A DNA stretch of 12,922 nt from Pyrodictiaceae archaeon (GCA_027046525.1 JALTYD010000137.1:1-12922); one strand, 5' to 3'. Positions 1 to 7,063 are shown, numbered from the stretch's first letter. A program made the numbers and translations. The notes: generated by a model not told the origin, from the sequence alone.

Positions 1-305
1 CTTAGTTTGAGTTTGTTATAATTAGCTTTATACAGCAATATCCCCTCGTCCGAGTATACTTCTATAAATCCTCTTACTCTCCCCCTCAGATTCTTAATCA
101 TATATATGTATGCTAGAAACCAGCCCTTCGGGACACGTATATATGCTCTATAAGCATCACCGTTTATGTATATAGGTGTCTCGCGTATAATACGAGTAGG
201 TTTTGCTTCTTCAATAGAGCCATCAGGAGATACTAGTAGTGCTAGACTCCTAATAGCGTGTTTACCACTCCTACTTCTACTTTTTTCTATCCTTACACCA
301 ATCAT
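1..305 (-). CDS. Conserved-looking hypothetical protein, C-terminus outside the window
   Basis: I do not recognise this protein. The first 101 residues are visible and the frame runs open off the left edge. It starts MIGVRIEKSRSRSGKHAIRS and continues as alternating hydrophobic/charged stretches with many Ile, Tyr and Arg. This suggests a small beta-rich soluble domain, and I see no signal peptide, membrane helix or metal motif. The ATG start overlaps the stop of the upstream gene as ATGA, and GGAGG lies directly before it at unusually short spacing, so translation is probably coupled. It is the last visible member of the operon that begins with the ESCRT-III-like gene. A role linked to that operon is only an inference from position. 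Confidence 0.7.
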   Translation of the reverse strand, partial: MIGVRIEKSRSRSGKHAIRSLALLVSPDGSIEEAKPTRIIRETPIYINGDAYRAYIRVPKGWFLAYIYMIKNLRGRVRGFIEVYSDEGILLYKANYNKLKL

Positions 306-568
306 TCCTCCTTACCACCACTAGCTATTATCCTAAGAGTGTTTCCATTCTTCTCCTGTTTTATAGATCTATTCGATACTACATATACAGTTATATTCTC
401 TAGCCCTCTGTGAACCATATAGCTACCTTCTACCGATACATCCTCTATATCCTCTATTTCCTCTTCTACTAGTTTTCTACCCTCGTGATTATATACTGAC
501 TTAATAGCCTTCTTTCTACCCCCCAGGTAGAAAATAACTACTGTTGATATAGTAGTTTCTCTCTCCAT
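302..568 (-). CDS. Small hypothetical protein in the ESCRT-III-like operon
   Basis: This is an 88-residue soluble protein that I cannot assign to a family. A short beta-like N-terminal segment (TTISTVVIFYLGG, about residues 5-17) is followed by a basic patch (GRKKAIKSV), an acidic run (VEEEIEDIEDV, about 34-44) and a second beta-like stretch (ENITVYVVSNRS). There are no cysteines and no transmembrane segment. GGTG lies 6 nt before the ATG, supporting this start. The gene lies 9 nt after the winged-helix/zinc-ribbon gene and its stop overlaps the next ATG as ATGA, so it is clearly an operon member. Function is unknown. Confidence 0.7.
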   Translation of the reverse strand: MERETTISTVVIFYLGGRKKAIKSVYNHEGRKLVEEEIEDIEDVSVEGSYMVHRGLENITVYVVSNRSIKQEKNGNTLRIIASGGKEE

Positions 569-577
569 GTTCTACAC

Positions 578-901
578 CTATTTATTCGATGATATGTAGA
601 AGAGAGGAGGCTCTATCCTATAGCTTTTACACCGTGGACATCTACTAGGTTTATGTGGTTTCTCGAGCTTAGTAAAAACATATCCACAACTACTACATCT
701 CGGCGGGATCATATAGAGTATCTTTCTACCACTACTCTTTCTCCTAATAGTCTTCGCTATATGAGATAGATGCTCATATACCTCTTTTTCTCGGCCGGGC
801 TCTATACCTAGAAAAGAGATAATATCTCTTACACTAACAGGGCTATTTACTTCTTCTAGAAATCTAGCAATCTTCTCTCTAATAGTTTCATCAATACTCA
901 T
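578..901 (-). CDS. Winged-helix DNA-binding protein with a C-terminal zinc ribbon
   Basis: This 107-residue protein matches the architecture of archaeal predicted transcriptional regulators with an HTH fused to a Zn ribbon (COG3357-like). Residues about 3-63 form a winged helix: helices at 4-18 and 23-31, a recognition helix near 38-50, and a wing around RRKSSGRKILYMI. The zinc ribbon uses C69, C72, C88 and C91 (CSSC and CPRC). It therefore probably binds DNA or nucleic acid in the cytoplasm, with targets unknown. Its ATG overlaps the stop of the ESCRT-III-like gene (ATGA), so the two proteins are translated from one message. It could regulate this operon, but the sequence does not show that. 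Confidence 0.85.
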   Translation of the reverse strand: MSIDETIREKIARFLEEVNSPVSVRDIISFLGIEPGREKEVYEHLSHIAKTIRRKSSGRKILYMIPPRCSSCGYVFTKLEKPHKPSRCPRCKSYRIEPPLFYISSNK

Positions 902-1395
902 GTTTTTCCATTCCCGAGTATCTCGTTAAGCCTCTCTTCTGCAGCTACTCTAGCTCTCTCTAGAATAAGCCTAGTTTCTTCATCTATAGGTCTATTCTCT
1001 CCCCGAGTAGGAGGCTCTATTCCTACAAGTGAAGCTAGAGATGTAGTCATATTATCGAGTTCAGCTAGCATACTAGCGAGACCTGGATTAACTATAGTAG
1101 CTATCTTCTTTATCTCTTCTAGTACATTCTTAGTCAACGCTATATCTTCACCAGTAATTAGTCCTATCTCAGCTCTCGTCTCTAGTTTTACTGCGAGTAC
1201 CTCTAATGCAGCCTGTATGTATAGAGTCTTGTTTAGGAGAACTTTTATCTGTTCATCTCCTGTCCTCAGATATGTATTCCTAAGCCTCGTAACTAGTATA
1301 CCTAGTCTAGAAGCAGCATACCTAGTATTTACAGCTACTTCTAGAAGTGCAATTCTAGGCGATCTATCTACACTCCTCCTCTTGAGCCTGAACAT
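898..1395 (-). CDS. ESCRT-III/Snf7-like protein (CdvB paralogue)
   Basis: The 165-residue product is almost entirely helical. Its core resembles archaeal CdvB-type ESCRT-III proteins, which polymerise on membranes during cell division and vesicle budding. A basic N-terminus (MFRLKRRSVDRS) precedes a predicted helical hairpin (about 14-75). The motif ALEVLAVKLETRAEIG at 63-78 corresponds to the conserved ALE..ltRLET.re.G segment of CdvB proteins. It is followed by an NPGLASMLAELDNM helix (103-116). A Pro-rich linker leads to a last charged helix (138-160, ILERARVAAEERL), typical of CdvB paralogues. No C-terminal winged helix is present, so it is a B1/B2/B3-like paralogue and not CdvB itself. 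The first hairpin looks shorter than usual. cdvA and cdvC are not visible nearby. It is the first gene of a four-gene operon. The family call rests on pattern recognition. Confidence 0.62.
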   Translation of the reverse strand: MFRLKRRSVDRSPRIALLEVAVNTRYAASRLGILVTRLRNTYLRTGDEQIKVLLNKTLYIQAALEVLAVKLETRAEIGLITGEDIALTKNVLEEIKKIATIVNPGLASMLAELDNMTTSLASLVGIEPPTRGENRPIDEETRLILERARVAAEERLNEILGNGKT

Positions 1396-1411
1396 ACCCT
1401 AGAGTGCACCT

Positions 1412-1432
1412 ACATATACTATATCTATATAG
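1412..1432 (-). promoter_or_regulatory. TATA-type promoter of the ESCRT-III-like operon
   Basis: Read on the minus strand, this AT-rich block includes CTATATAG (1425-1432). Archaeal TATA spacing predicts transcription starting near 1404, about 9 nt before the ATG at 1395. GGTG at 1407-1410 would lie at or above that start, so the exact start site is uncertain. Confidence 0.45.
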
Positions 1433-1439
1433 AGGGGTG

Positions 1440-1444
1440 AAAAA
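1440..1444 (-). terminator. T-tract terminator behind aglB
   Basis: On the minus strand a run of five T follows the aglB stop codon by 9 nt. Archaeal intrinsic termination uses such tracts without a stem. It also separates aglB from the promoter of the next operon. Confidence 0.35.
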
Positions 1445-1453
1445 CCATGAGAC

Positions 1454-3679
1454 TCATGGAGACCCAGTCCACTTATATAGTATTAGTAGTAGTACTAAGT
1501 AGTGTCTATCTGTTAGCTTGACAGGATTACCATTACTATCTAGGTAGGGAGCTACTACGATCAGGTATGGTTCTAGTCCTTTGATCTCTGGAGGTTCTGA
1601 TACTGTACCAAAACCTCCAACGCTAGTAATATTCCCTCCAATTATGTCTCTAGTATACTCTGGGAAGAATACACCAGTCTCGTTTATATAGAATGGTGCA
1701 GATATAAACATCCTATAGATGAGCGTCTCTCTATACAGCTCGTTTCCTACAGCAAATCCTTCATCACTTCTACCAGCTATATGTAGCATTGCCCACGATT
1801 TAGCCATATCTATACTAAGACCACCTGCAGCTGGGAGAGTATAGAGCATCGACCCCTCCTTAGGATCATATAGTACATTGTCATGTACAAATACTAGTGT
1901 TTTATTAGGCTCTAGTTTTAGTCTTTCTAGTATCGCAGATGCCTCAGTATCATTTGTACTAGTAAAGAATTCTGCAAGTAGCTTTATCTGAGTATGATTA
2001 ATAGTCGCACCATCAGCTAGTGTAGCTCTTCCAGTCCCTACACTTATCCAGTAGCCATAATCCCACCACGCAACAATCTTGTAGTCCTCCGGGGTATTCT
2101 CTTTAATCCAGTCAATCATATAGAACCATCCATAGTTCCTCATACCAATACTATAGCCAGTTACACTTGCAACAGCAGAATTTAAGTAGCTAGTAGCTCT
2201 ATATGCATAGACAACACCTACAAGTACGCCAATGAGGATAAAGAAAGCTAACGCCCGCCTAATCTCTTCTCCCTCTGAGCTCTTCACTCTTCTACGAGTC
2301 TCACGCCTAGAAGGCTCTAATAATACACCTATCACAGTAGCAACAGAAATAGCACCTATAACAGAAGCTGCCTGGAGAAGATAAGCCATACCAAGTACTC
2401 CATAGTATAGACCGAGAGCGAGTAAGTGTATAGGTAGATGGAAAGGCTCTCTCCTCCGATAAGAGAGATAAACACCATACATTGCTGTTAGAGGTGCTAG
2501 TATACCAACTATACTAGTTTGATCTAGAAATTCCCTGAACCTAGTAACGTAAGGACTATGTTCTGCAACAGTCTCTGCAAATCTAGATAACTCCACTACA
2601 CCTGCTAATCTAAGAGGCCAGACCATAGCGAAATAGTAGCGACCTCTAATACCAATATACGGAGCAACTATAATACCTATAATAATGACCACTAGTAGTA
2701 AGTAGAAATAGTTCTTACTAGGTTTGTCAGAAAATACTCTCAGCCTTGTAGCTAGTAGAACTAAGACTAGAGTAGCACAAATAGCAATCAATGGTAGTAG
2801 TGTTAATGAAAAACTAACTTTCCCATAACCTACAACATCGAGGATATTAGCTAGGAGGAGGAACGGTATAGAAGAATAGAGGTATATAACTATGAGTTCT
2901 TTTGCTTCTCTAAAATCTCTAGTAAACAATGGTGTAAATAAAGCTACAATAGCTATCGTTAAACCACCTAGTAGATAACCACCCCACACAGTAGCTATAA
3001 AACCCCAGCAGACTCCTGCACCTACTGCAGATATCCTACTCCTACTCCTAATAGCTTCTGCAAACAATAACAAACCAAGTACTACAAATGGCATAGCAAA
3101 ACCAGCTTTCTCTACAAATCCTGCAAAAGTCCTAGAAGTAGCAGCAGGCATAACTGCTACTAGGATAGAACCAATCAAACCTGCATATATATTGTAGAGT
3201 CTCCATCCAATAAGAAATACAACAACTGGTAGTAATGCACCTGCTACAACTGGTAGTATAGAGACAAGCTTTGCTACTCCTAAACTACTATCTCCCAACG
3301 AGCCTAGTATAGGCAGTAGAGGATACTCACCACCTCTAAAATCTCTCCCCCATGGATACCAGAATATCTTTGTAACAGGATTATCAGCTGTTAATGTCTT
3401 CCAAGAACTTATACCATTCTTTGACAAATAGTCAGATAACCAGTACATAATCCATGGATCATTAGCATGTAGATAAGAAAACTTAGCAGTCTCCTCACTA
3501 ATACCCAGCTCTAGAGCCTGCTTATATACATCTTCGTAGTTACTAAAAGGTCTCAAACGAATATTAACAGCTAGAAAAACAATAAGTACAAGAAGGATTA
3601 AACTAATACCAGTTATAAATCTCCTAGAGACTCTACTCTTAACTTCTCTCCGTCCCCTAGTCTTCTCCTTCTTAGCCAA
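1454..3679 (-). CDS. aglB: Oligosaccharyltransferase AglB/STT3, archaeal N-glycosylation
   Basis: This 741-residue membrane enzyme transfers lipid-linked oligosaccharide to Asn of N-x-S/T sequons on the outer face of the membrane. A basic cytoplasmic N-terminus and first helix (21-38) precede external loop 1 with D50 and DPW (74-76). Further helices extend to about 490, and the loop at 370-373 reads TVAE, matching the TIxE motif. The soluble C-terminal domain carries WWDYG (538-542) and the DK motif DxxKxxxM (D624, K627, M631), the sequon-recognition elements. The domain itself holds sequons at N561, N576, N592, N666 and N683, so it may be glycosylated. The start is TTG at 3677-3679 with GGGGT 8 nt upstream. 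It lies 27 nt behind a small membrane-protein gene and is probably cotranscribed with it. Confidence 0.96.
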   Translation of the reverse strand: MAKKEKTRGRREVKSRVSRRFITGISLILLVLIVFLAVNIRLRPFSNYEDVYKQALELGISEETAKFSYLHANDPWIMYWLSDYLSKNGISSWKTLTADNPVTKIFWYPWGRDFRGGEYPLLPILGSLGDSSLGVAKLVSILPVVAGALLPVVVFLIGWRLYNIYAGLIGSILVAVMPAATSRTFAGFVEKAGFAMPFVVLGLLLFAEAIRSRSRISAVGAGVCWGFIATVWGGYLLGGLTIAIVALFTPLFTRDFREAKELIVIYLYSSIPFLLLANILDVVGYGKVSFSLTLLPLIAICATLVLVLLATRLRVFSDKPSKNYFYLLLVVIIIGIIVAPYIGIRGRYYFAMVWPLRLAGVVELSRFAETVAEHSPYVTRFREFLDQTSIVGILAPLTAMYGVYLSYRRREPFHLPIHLLALGLYYGVLGMAYLLQAASVIGAISVATVIGVLLEPSRRETRRRVKSSEGEEIRRALAFFILIGVLVGVVYAYRATSYLNSAVASVTGYSIGMRNYGWFYMIDWIKENTPEDYKIVAWWDYGYWISVGTGRATLADGATINHTQIKLLAEFFTSTNDTEASAILERLKLEPNKTLVFVHDNVLYDPKEGSMLYTLPAAGGLSIDMAKSWAMLHIAGRSDEGFAVGNELYRETLIYRMFISAPFYINETGVFFPEYTRDIIGGNITSVGGFGTVSEPPEIKGLEPYLIVVAPYLDSNGNPVKLTDRHYLVLLLILYKWTGSP

Positions 3680-3706
3680 TACCTCAAACCCCTCTTACTC
3701 CTAGTT

Positions 3707-3937
3707 CTAGCTCTTCTTAAGAATAGCTATTCTTATATTATTAAGAGCAACAATTGATGCAAGTATATTGAGTATAGTGAAGACAGGATCACCTATGAGA
3801 AAAGCATAAACTGCAAGTAGTAAACTACCACTAAGATAAGGTAGACTTAGTCTAAGAGATGGAGGAGTAGGTGATGATAAAACCCAACCAGCTATGATAA
3901 AAACCATACCAGCAACTCCAACAGCTAGAGGCTCCAA
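3707..3937 (-). CDS. Small three-helix membrane protein upstream of aglB
   Basis: The 76-residue protein has three hydrophobic segments (about 5-22, 33-48 and 51-67) separated by a short Pro/Ser loop (SSPTPPS) and a short GDP turn. It ends in a basic tail (RIAILKKS), predicting an inner-membrane protein with a cytoplasmic C-terminus. I cannot name the family; it is vaguely like small bacterial and archaeal integral membrane proteins of the CBU_0592 type. The chosen start is TTG at 3937 with GGGTG 3 nt before it. An ATG at 3907 would break the first helix. It is the leading gene of the aglB transcript, 27 nt upstream, so an accessory role in glycosylation is possible but unproven. Confidence 0.65.
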   Translation of the reverse strand: MEPLAVGVAGMVFIIAGWVLSSPTPPSLRLSLPYLSGSLLLAVYAFLIGDPVFTILNILASIVALNNIRIAILKKS

Positions 3938-3973
3938 CTACACCCTAGAAACACATAGCTATAGACTTAAACC

Positions 3974-3990
3974 ATATATAAAAATAAAAC
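3974..3990. promoter_or_regulatory. Divergent TATA core between the aglB operon and the plus-strand gene
   Basis: The AT-rich core ATATATAAAAATAAAAC can be read as a TATA box in both directions. On the plus strand, CCATATATAAAA predicts initiation near 4003-4006, just before a GGTG (4017-4020) and the GTG start at 4029. On the minus strand, TTTTATATATGG predicts initiation near 3955, upstream of the TTG at 3937. The compact arrangement implies that the two transcripts share TBP-binding DNA. Confidence 0.5.
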
Positions 3991-4028
3991 ACCCCTGTAG
4001 AAGAGAAGGATATTATGGTGTCTACGCA

Positions 4029-4379
4029 GTGAGCCTAGCACGCATAGTATTCCTGAAGAAGAAACTCGCAGAAAAATACGGCGTAGAAGGTAAAGTAGCT
4101 GGACGATACATCGAAGCAGGCTATAGTGTTAGAATGAAGCCAAGAACAAGACACGGAGAACTCTCTTTCATAGCATATAAAGGCTCTCAGAGACTAGCAG
4201 TAGATGTAGTATACCTAGAAAGAGGAGTAAAACTCGAAGATCTAGAAAACTTGAAAAAGAAAGCAGAACTCCTCCAAGCTAAGCCGGTACTAGTACTCTA
4301 TGGATCACTACCTAGAATAAGCCAAGAACTTAGAGAGAAAATAGAAGAACTAGGCATCTCTATGAAACGTATACGCTAA
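4029..4379 (+). CDS. Hypothetical protein, possible degenerate PD-(D/E)XK nuclease fold
   Basis: The open frame extends back to 3894, but I place the start at GTG 4029. It has GGTG 8 nt upstream and lies 20-25 nt past the predicted transcription start, whereas the longer form would overlap both promoter and neighbour. The 116-residue product begins with a basic helix (3-17). It continues with the beta-rich segment [20 protein letters not shown] (43-62), then a helix (68-82) and [24 protein letters not shown] (87-110). The order helix, E44, strand, strand with D59, helix, strand resembles RecB-like PD-(D/E)XK domains. The expected catalytic (D/E)xK reads DVV, so it is probably not an active nuclease, or the resemblance is superficial. 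It converges on argF with overlapping stop codons. Confidence 0.7.
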   Translation: MSLARIVFLKKKLAEKYGVEGKVAGRYIEAGYSVRMKPRTRHGELSFIAYKGSQRLAVDVVYLERGVKLEDLENLKKKAELLQAKPVLVLYGSLPRISQELREKIEELGISMKRIR

Positions 4380-5308
4380 CTCAGTATAAGCGATAGAACA
4401 GCTTTTTGTACATGTAGTCTATTCTCAGCTTGATCCCATACAACGCTCCACTTACCTTCAATGACTTCTTCTACTACCTCTTCTCCTCTATGTGCTGGTA
4501 GACAATGCATAAAGATAGCAGTATTAGAAGCTAAGCTCATAAGATCTTCATTAACCTGGTAGTTCTTTAGTAGCTTCTTCTTCTCCTCGCTCTTCTCCTC
4601 CTCGCCCATACTAACCCAGACATCAGTATATACAACATCAGCTCCTCTCACAGCTTCTCTCGGATCTTCTACATACTCTAGAGTAGCTCCTGTCTCTAGT
4701 GCAGTTACTTCAGCTATCTTCCAGTACTTCTCTGAGGGTCTAAGTTCTCTCGGAGAAGACATAACTATGTAGCCGCCGAGCTTCGCTACTACTAGGAGAA
4801 GACTATGTGCTACATTATTACGTGCATCACCTACATAGACTATCTTCACACTCTTAATATCTCTCTTCTTCTCAGCAATAGTAAGTGCATCAGCTAGTGC
4901 TTGTAGTGGATGTTCTTCGTCACTAAGCATATTGATAACAGGTACAGAAGCATATGCAGCCATTTCTTCTAGAGATCTATGACTATATACTCTAGCAGCT
5001 ATAGCATCAACATACCTAGATAGTACTCTAGCAGTATCTTTAACAGGCTCTCCTCTACCAAGCTGTAGTTCCTGTCTAGAAAATGTAAGAGGAGTAGCAC
5101 CTAGCTGGAGAGCAGCTACCTCCATACTAACACGTGTACGAGTACTTGGTTTCTCGAATATCAATGCTATTACTCTACCAGGGAGTACATTGATGACTCT
5201 CTCACCAGAATAGTATCTCTGCTTCATAACCCTAGCAGTATCTAATACTAGACTAACTTCCTCTGGAGATAAATCATTAATAGATAGTAGATCTCTCCCA
5301 CGGAGCAA
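4376..5308 (-). CDS. argF: Ornithine carbamoyltransferase
   Basis: This cytoplasmic enzyme makes citrulline from ornithine and carbamoyl phosphate; it can also run catabolically. Numbered from the upstream ATG at 5326, the carbamoyl-phosphate site STRTR is at 61-65 and HPLQ at 139-142. DVWVSMG (235-241) and HCLPAHRG (274-281) are the ornithine-specific loops, which separate it from aspartate carbamoyltransferase and the knotted transcarbamylases. Two starts are possible. I prefer TTG at 5306-5308, because a full-strength GGAGGTG (5314-5320) lies 5 nt before it and the resulting N-terminus ([13 protein letters not shown]) fits the family. ATG 5326 would add six residues encoded by the SD itself. 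The product is 310 residues, the usual length. No other arginine gene is visible, so biosynthetic versus catabolic use is open. Confidence 0.96.
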   Translation of the reverse strand: MLRGRDLLSINDLSPEEVSLVLDTARVMKQRYYSGERVINVLPGRVIALIFEKPSTRTRVSMEVAALQLGATPLTFSRQELQLGRGEPVKDTARVLSRYVDAIAARVYSHRSLEEMAAYASVPVINMLSDEEHPLQALADALTIAEKKRDIKSVKIVYVGDARNNVAHSLLLVVAKLGGYIVMSSPRELRPSEKYWKIAEVTALETGATLEYVEDPREAVRGADVVYTDVWVSMGEEEKSEEKKKLLKNYQVNEDLMSLASNTAIFMHCLPAHRGEEVVEEVIEGKWSVVWDQAENRLHVQKAVLSLILS

Positions 5309-5313
5309 ATAAC

Positions 5314-5320
5314 CACCTCC
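5314..5320 (-). promoter_or_regulatory. Shine-Dalgarno site deciding the argF start
   Basis: GGAGGTG on the minus strand is fully complementary to the archaeal anti-SD core CACCTCC. It sits 5 nt before TTG 5308 and lies inside the frame that would start at ATG 5326. This favours the shorter protein. Confidence 0.7.
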
Positions 5321-5341
5321 TACCATAGAAGTAGACTACAT

Positions 5342-5484
5342 AGAGACTAAAAATACAACTCTACTCCTAGGATCCCCATAGGTAGAGTTTCCAGCCTACA
5401 TAGTCTCTGTGAAAAATTAATTGGAGAAAAAATACCTAGATAATATCTCGGACAGAGAGACGATGATCGAGTATAGCGGTCTCT
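5342..5484. repeat. Cluster of inverted repeats upstream of argF
   Basis: The 6-mer AGAGAC occurs at 5342-5347 and 5456-5461, and its complement GTCTCT at 5403-5408 and 5479-5484, making two inverted pairs. Nested in the first pair is a perfect 8-bp repeat, AACTCTAC (5357-5364) with GTAGAGTT (5382-5389). The elements lie in a non-coding stretch of about 215 bp between argF and the next gene. They could be operator half-sites or hairpins. AG/CT-rich words are common in this genome, so chance is a real alternative. Confidence 0.4.
5348..5355 (-). promoter_or_regulatory. Probable TATA box of argF
   Basis: TATTTTTA on the minus strand predicts initiation near 5326, so the transcript would begin just ahead of the GGAGGTG site. 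An AGAGAC element (5342-5347) abuts it downstream and an 8-bp inverted repeat (5357-5389) abuts it upstream, the usual positions for archaeal operators. Confidence 0.4.
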
Positions 5485-5523
5485 GACTAGTGATGTAACT
5501 CCCATGGAGTGAGTCTAAAACAC

Positions 5524-5877
5524 CTAACTAGTACTACCTAGTCCGAGAACTATACTAGTATCTCTACACTTATTCTTCACAATAGAGTAGATCTCATCAA
5601 CTATATCAACTAGCTCCCCCGGACTACTACAAGTAACATCTGCTACTGCAGTATACCTAATATGAGGCTGTACTCTCTGTTGTAGAGGCCATCCACTAAG
5701 AGATAGACTCAACGAAAATACACAATCTCTAATAGATGCAATAAACCATGTATAAGCACTATGTCTAACACACTTAGTATCACCAGTACAGAGATCCTCT
5801 GCTATTCTAGCTATACAAGATGAAAGAGCTGTAGGCTCTTTAGCTACAACTTCTAGCTTTCTACTATAACACTCCAC
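5524..5877 (-). CDS. Cysteine-rich hypothetical protein downstream of moaA
   Basis: I do not recognise this 117-residue protein. It carries seven cysteines (C3, C21, C30, C36, C52, C83, C104), an amphipathic strand FSLSLSLS (54-61) and a second strand RYTAVADVTC (74-83). A helix ELVDIVDEIYSIV (88-100) follows, together suggesting an alpha/beta domain of ferredoxin-like or ACT-like size. The cysteines are scattered and not in CxxC pairs, so disulphide stabilisation is more likely than a zinc site. The start is GTG 5875-5877 with GGGTG 5 nt upstream (5883-5887). It follows moaA by 63 nt on the same strand, but a T-rich TATA-like block at about 5905-5917 may give it its own transcript. Confidence 0.6.
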   Translation of the reverse strand: MECYSRKLEVVAKEPTALSSCIARIAEDLCTGDTKCVRHSAYTWFIASIRDCVFSLSLSLSGWPLQQRVQPHIRYTAVADVTCSSPGELVDIVDEIYSIVKNKCRDTSIVLGLGSTS

Positions 5878-5940
5878 TTAGACACCCATCATATCCTAGT
5901 TACTCTAAATAAACATAATAACTCCTACTAGTAGTAGCAA

Positions 5941-7023
5941 CTATACTAGCTCTGTATAGCCTACATCTCTCTTCTTCATATACTTCTTAGCACTCGGAGA
6001 TACATCTATACGTCCATCTCTCTTAGGAATACCTATCCTAAAATCTTCGTCTCTCTTCGGCCTCAGTATACTAACTGGCTTAGCAGGATATTTTACAAAT
6101 GGTTCACGCATACTATTAGCTTCTCGTATAGCTCTAACAACAACTTCGATTTTTTCTTCAAAACTCTTTGCAGCTTCTAGAGAAGGTCTTACTTCAATAA
6201 CAGGACCTCTCCAATTCAGACACGGTACTAGTTTAAAATCATATGTAATTCTTATACGTGTACAACCAGCACAGAACAAGAAATTACCAACAGGACCTAC
6301 AAGTTCTACTCGTACACCATTATCTAGTAGTAGTACTGGTCTATTATGGAGCCCTATCCTGTATTTTATCTCGACAACTCTATCCTCTAAGATCTCTAGT
6401 ACTTTCCACCGCGGTAGTCTATGTTTCTTGTAGATCTTCACAGCTCTACCTACAGGGTGAAGCTCGATAAACTGGACAGAAGCATCCAGCTTAGATGCTA
6501 ACTCGATAACTCTAGATATATCTTCCTCGTTCATCTCTTTTAGTACTACGAAATTTATCTTCAGCTTAACACCATAGTCTCTAGCAAGATATAGATTCTC
6601 TATAGTCCTCTTGTGGAGATCTGTACCAGTAACTATCTTAAACACATGTGGAGAAATAGCGTGTAGACTAACATTGATATGATCTATTCCTACTTCTACT
6701 AGTCTATCTAAATGTCTATGCAGAAGAGAAGCATTCGTCGTAATAGATACATAAGAATTATACGATTTCAAGATCCCAACTATATCTACTAAATCCTCTC
6801 TAAGTGTAGGTTCACCACCAGTAATCTTGTAGGCTTTTATACCGAGTCTCTTACCAGCTTCTGCAATAAACTTGATCTCCTCAATTGTTAATTCTCTCAG
6901 ACCATACTTGTTCTCTTCATAACCCTCCATATGGCAGAATATACACGAGAAATTACACCTACCAGTAACCATAATTCTAATATTAGTTAATGGTCTCCCA
7001 AATCTATCAAATAACTGCTGCGT
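5941..7023 (-). CDS. moaA: GTP 3',8-cyclase MoaA (radical SAM, molybdopterin synthesis)
   Basis: MoaA converts GTP to 3',8-cyclo-GTP, the first step of molybdopterin/tungstopterin synthesis, important for hyperthermophile W enzymes. Counted from the internal ATG at 6972, the radical-SAM cluster is C6, C10, C13 (CNFSCIFC), SAM-binding TGGEP is at 51-55, and the second 4Fe-4S cluster is C234, C237, C251 (CxxC-x13-C). Homologues start L.DrfGRP..nlRI before the first cluster. The same frame encodes QQLFDRFGRPLTNIRI upstream of 6972, so coding clearly extends to about 7023. No ATG, GTG or TTG exists between 6972 and the stop at 7069-7071. ACG at 7021-7023, 7 nt after GGGGT (7031-7035), is my best start guess. 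The last 50 residues are a basic extension without the usual GlyGly terminus. Confidence 0.9.
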   Translation of the reverse strand, partial: TQQLFDRFGRPLTNIRIMVTGRCNFSCIFCHMEGYEENKYGLRELTIEEIKFIAEAGKRLGIKAYKITGGEPTLREDLVDIVGILKSYNSYVSITTNASLLHRHLDRLVEVGIDHINVSLHAISPHVFKIVTGTDLHKRTIENLYLARDYGVKLKINFVVLKEMNEEDISRVIELASKLDASVQFIELHPVGRAVKIYKKHRLPRWKVLEILEDRVVEIKYRIGLHNRPVLLLDNGVRVELVGPVGNFLFCAGCTRIRITYDFKLVPCLNWRGPVIEVRPSLEAAKSFEEKIEVVVRAIREANSMREPFVKYPAKPVSILRPKRDEDFRIGIPKRDGRIDVSPSAKKYMKKRDVGYTELV

Positions 7024-7063
7024 AGCTAGAACCCCAAGGTAGTAATAGAGTAGAAGTAGTAAA

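Noticed and set aside
1480..1502. Repeated TAGTAGTAGTACTA words resembling a short tandem repeat
   Set aside because: They encode the Leu/Tyr-rich C-terminus of AglB and follow from its codon use.
3894..4028. N-terminal extension of the plus-strand gene back to an ATG at 3894
   Set aside because: It overlaps the coding start of the minus-strand membrane protein and the TATA core at 3974-3984. The GTG at 4029 has a good GGTG and lies after the predicted transcription start.
4015..4032. Five-codon ORF (MVSTQ-stop) overlapping the GTG start at 4029
   Set aside because: Unlike the trpB2 case, the GGTG lies inside this ORF and not before it, so it is unlikely to be translated.
5430..5523. tRNA or other structured RNA gene in the argF upstream region
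   Set aside because: No T-loop GGTTCRANNCC, no acceptor stem and no rise in G+C, which a hyperthermophile tRNA would show.
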